DNA from: an uncultured Bacilli bacterium | Lineage (GTDB): Bacteria > Bacillota_I > Bacilli_A > RF39 > UBA660 | Direction of reading: 5' to 3' | Length of the DNA: 64,000 nucleotides | Assembly: GCA_934087065.1 (NCBI GenBank) | Contig: CAKOIS010000005.1 | Span: forward strand, 13,066 to 77,065 | Part shown: one piece after another, positions 63,306 through 64,000 of the stretch | How the letters are laid out: the number at the start of each line of letters is the position of its first letter | Position numbering within the stretch: position 1 is the first letter of the stretch | The notes under the pieces: generated by a model | The model's input: the letters and a program-made list of their open reading frames with translations, nothing else | Told to the model about the DNA's origin: nothing | The model's database searches: none | Made by a program: the position numbers and the translations under genes

Positions 63306-64000
63306 ATGAAAAAAATAGATTTAGGAGTAATAGTAACAACATTAATAATTGTAACGATAAGTTGTAGTCTTGCTTTTTTTGCTGCAAGAGTTATAGGTAA
63401 CCCAAAAGATATAAACTTAGTAGCAAAGAATGTTGCGATAACTTTTACGGATACTTCCAGTATAGCAAGTGATGTAATAAGTCCAGGCTGGAATAATGTT
63501 AAGACTTTTACAATTACTAATAATAGCAAAGAAGACTTTAGTTATAACATTACACTAAAAGGACTAGTTAATACATTTGAAAGTATAAATACACTTCAGT
63601 ATAAAATAACAAGTGATACTGGATACAATATGGATAACTATTTAAATGTAATTAAAACAGAAACATCAAAAGATGTAGTTCTAGCTTACAATATTACAAT
63701 ACCTAAAAATACTATACAGTCATACCAAGTAGAGTTTAATTACGTAAGCACAGAAGAAGACCAAAGTGGAGATATGGGAAAGAAACTAGGTGGAACTTTA
63801 GCTATTGAAGCAAGCACAGGAACTCCTGAAATATATGACAAGTTACTAGCTGATAACCCAACAATAAAAACAAGAACAGACTTTAGTACAACACTAACAG
63901 AAACTAATGTAAATACATTATACAAAGCAAAAGAAAATAATACTGATGTGTATTACTTTGCAGGAGATGCTAGAAACAACTGGGTAAAGTTTGGAACATG
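63306..64000 (+). CDS. TasA/camelysin-like surface protein, cassette D (3' partial)
   Basis: ATG 63306 follows AAAGGGATG. 231 codons are visible before the window ends. A hydrophobic anchor/signal (LGVIVTTLIIVTISCSLAFF) precedes the camelysin-like domain (VISPGWNNVKTFTITNNSKE). The following YKAKENNTDVYYFAGDARNN is almost identical to cassette A, so a lectin-like C-terminus is expected beyond the edge. Function and regulation as for cassettes A-C, inferred. Confidence 0.82.
   Translation, partial: MKKIDLGVIVTTLIIVTISCSLAFFAARVIGNPKDINLVAKNVAITFTDTSSIASDVISPGWNNVKTFTITNNSKEDFSYNITLKGLVNTFESINTLQYKITSDTGYNMDNYLNVIKTETSKDVVLAYNITIPKNTIQSYQVEFNYVSTEEDQSGDMGKKLGGTLAIEASTGTPEIYDKLLADNPTIKTRTDFSTTLTETNVNTLYKAKENNTDVYYFAGDARNNWVKFGT

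Noticed and set aside
1..64000. TGA read as tryptophan (Mycoplasma-type code)
   Set aside because: TGA ends several conserved genes at the expected place (for example rpe and rplJ-like neighbours) and Trp is encoded by TGG in conserved motifs.

Overview
This is an AT-rich chromosomal window of a low-GC Gram-positive bacterium that uses the standard code: TGA is a stop (for example in rpe) and GTG/TTG starts occur. It encodes D-Ala-D-Ala ligase, a MurJ/SpoVB-type flippase, a PASTA kinase with PP2C phosphatase, the CdaA/CdaR c-di-AMP pair, efp, lepA and a Bacillus-like order of core genes, with many HExxH and transglutaminase-like proteins of unknown role. The style fits an uncultured gut Bacilli lineage (RF39-like). 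That placement is an inference, because no 16S rRNA gene is present.

Layout: 1-5300 holds two related HExxH proteins flanking a repeat lipoprotein and a large beta-helix surface protein. 5321-6109 is rpmG-efp. 6125-7980 is surface cassette A. 8003-12221 holds a small membrane peptide, rpmB, nfo, tRNA-Ser(GCU) and lepA. 12419-14920 is an accessory patch with a MuF-C-like protein and one intact plus two decayed DUF1016 nuclease genes. 15014-25626 is the ribosomal/RNA polymerase block rplK-rplA, rplJ-rplL, rsmC-like, rpoB-rpoC. 25906-27412 is cassette B. 27509-34345 is obg-yqeG-yqeH-mutL, an orphan small RNA, an HExxH protein and miaA. 36785-38477 is cassette C. 38506-43591 holds a flippase, rsmE, mtaB and a transglutaminase-like gene. 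43645-45004 is a palindrome array before an ORF6N gene. 45028-49151 is the rimP-nusA-ylxR-infB-rbfA operon. 49233-63083 holds a LytTR regulator, prpC-prkC-rsgA-rpe, ddl, ackA, nrnA, a DUF3048 lipoprotein and cdaA-cdaR. 63100-64000 is cassette D, cut by the window end.

The most striking content is the dispersed four-copy surface cassette. Each copy has a promoter, a short leader ORF interrupted by an 8-9 nt G-run, a conserved hairpin with compensatory changes, an intrinsic terminator, and then a TasA/camelysin-like exported protein. In every copy one of the three G-run frames carries the leader ribosome into the terminator stem; the other two stop just past the run. This predicts an on/off phase switch acting through transcription attenuation. 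The surface proteins of copies B and C also end in a region of abrupt base-composition and codon change that looks like the variable region of a diversity-generating retroelement; no reverse transcriptase lies in the window. Together these features suggest a phase-switched, hypervariable surface display system. A second unexplained pattern is a set of perfect palindromes, intergenic and inside the ORF6N and DUF1016 genes, whose cores differ in sequence but keep their pairing.
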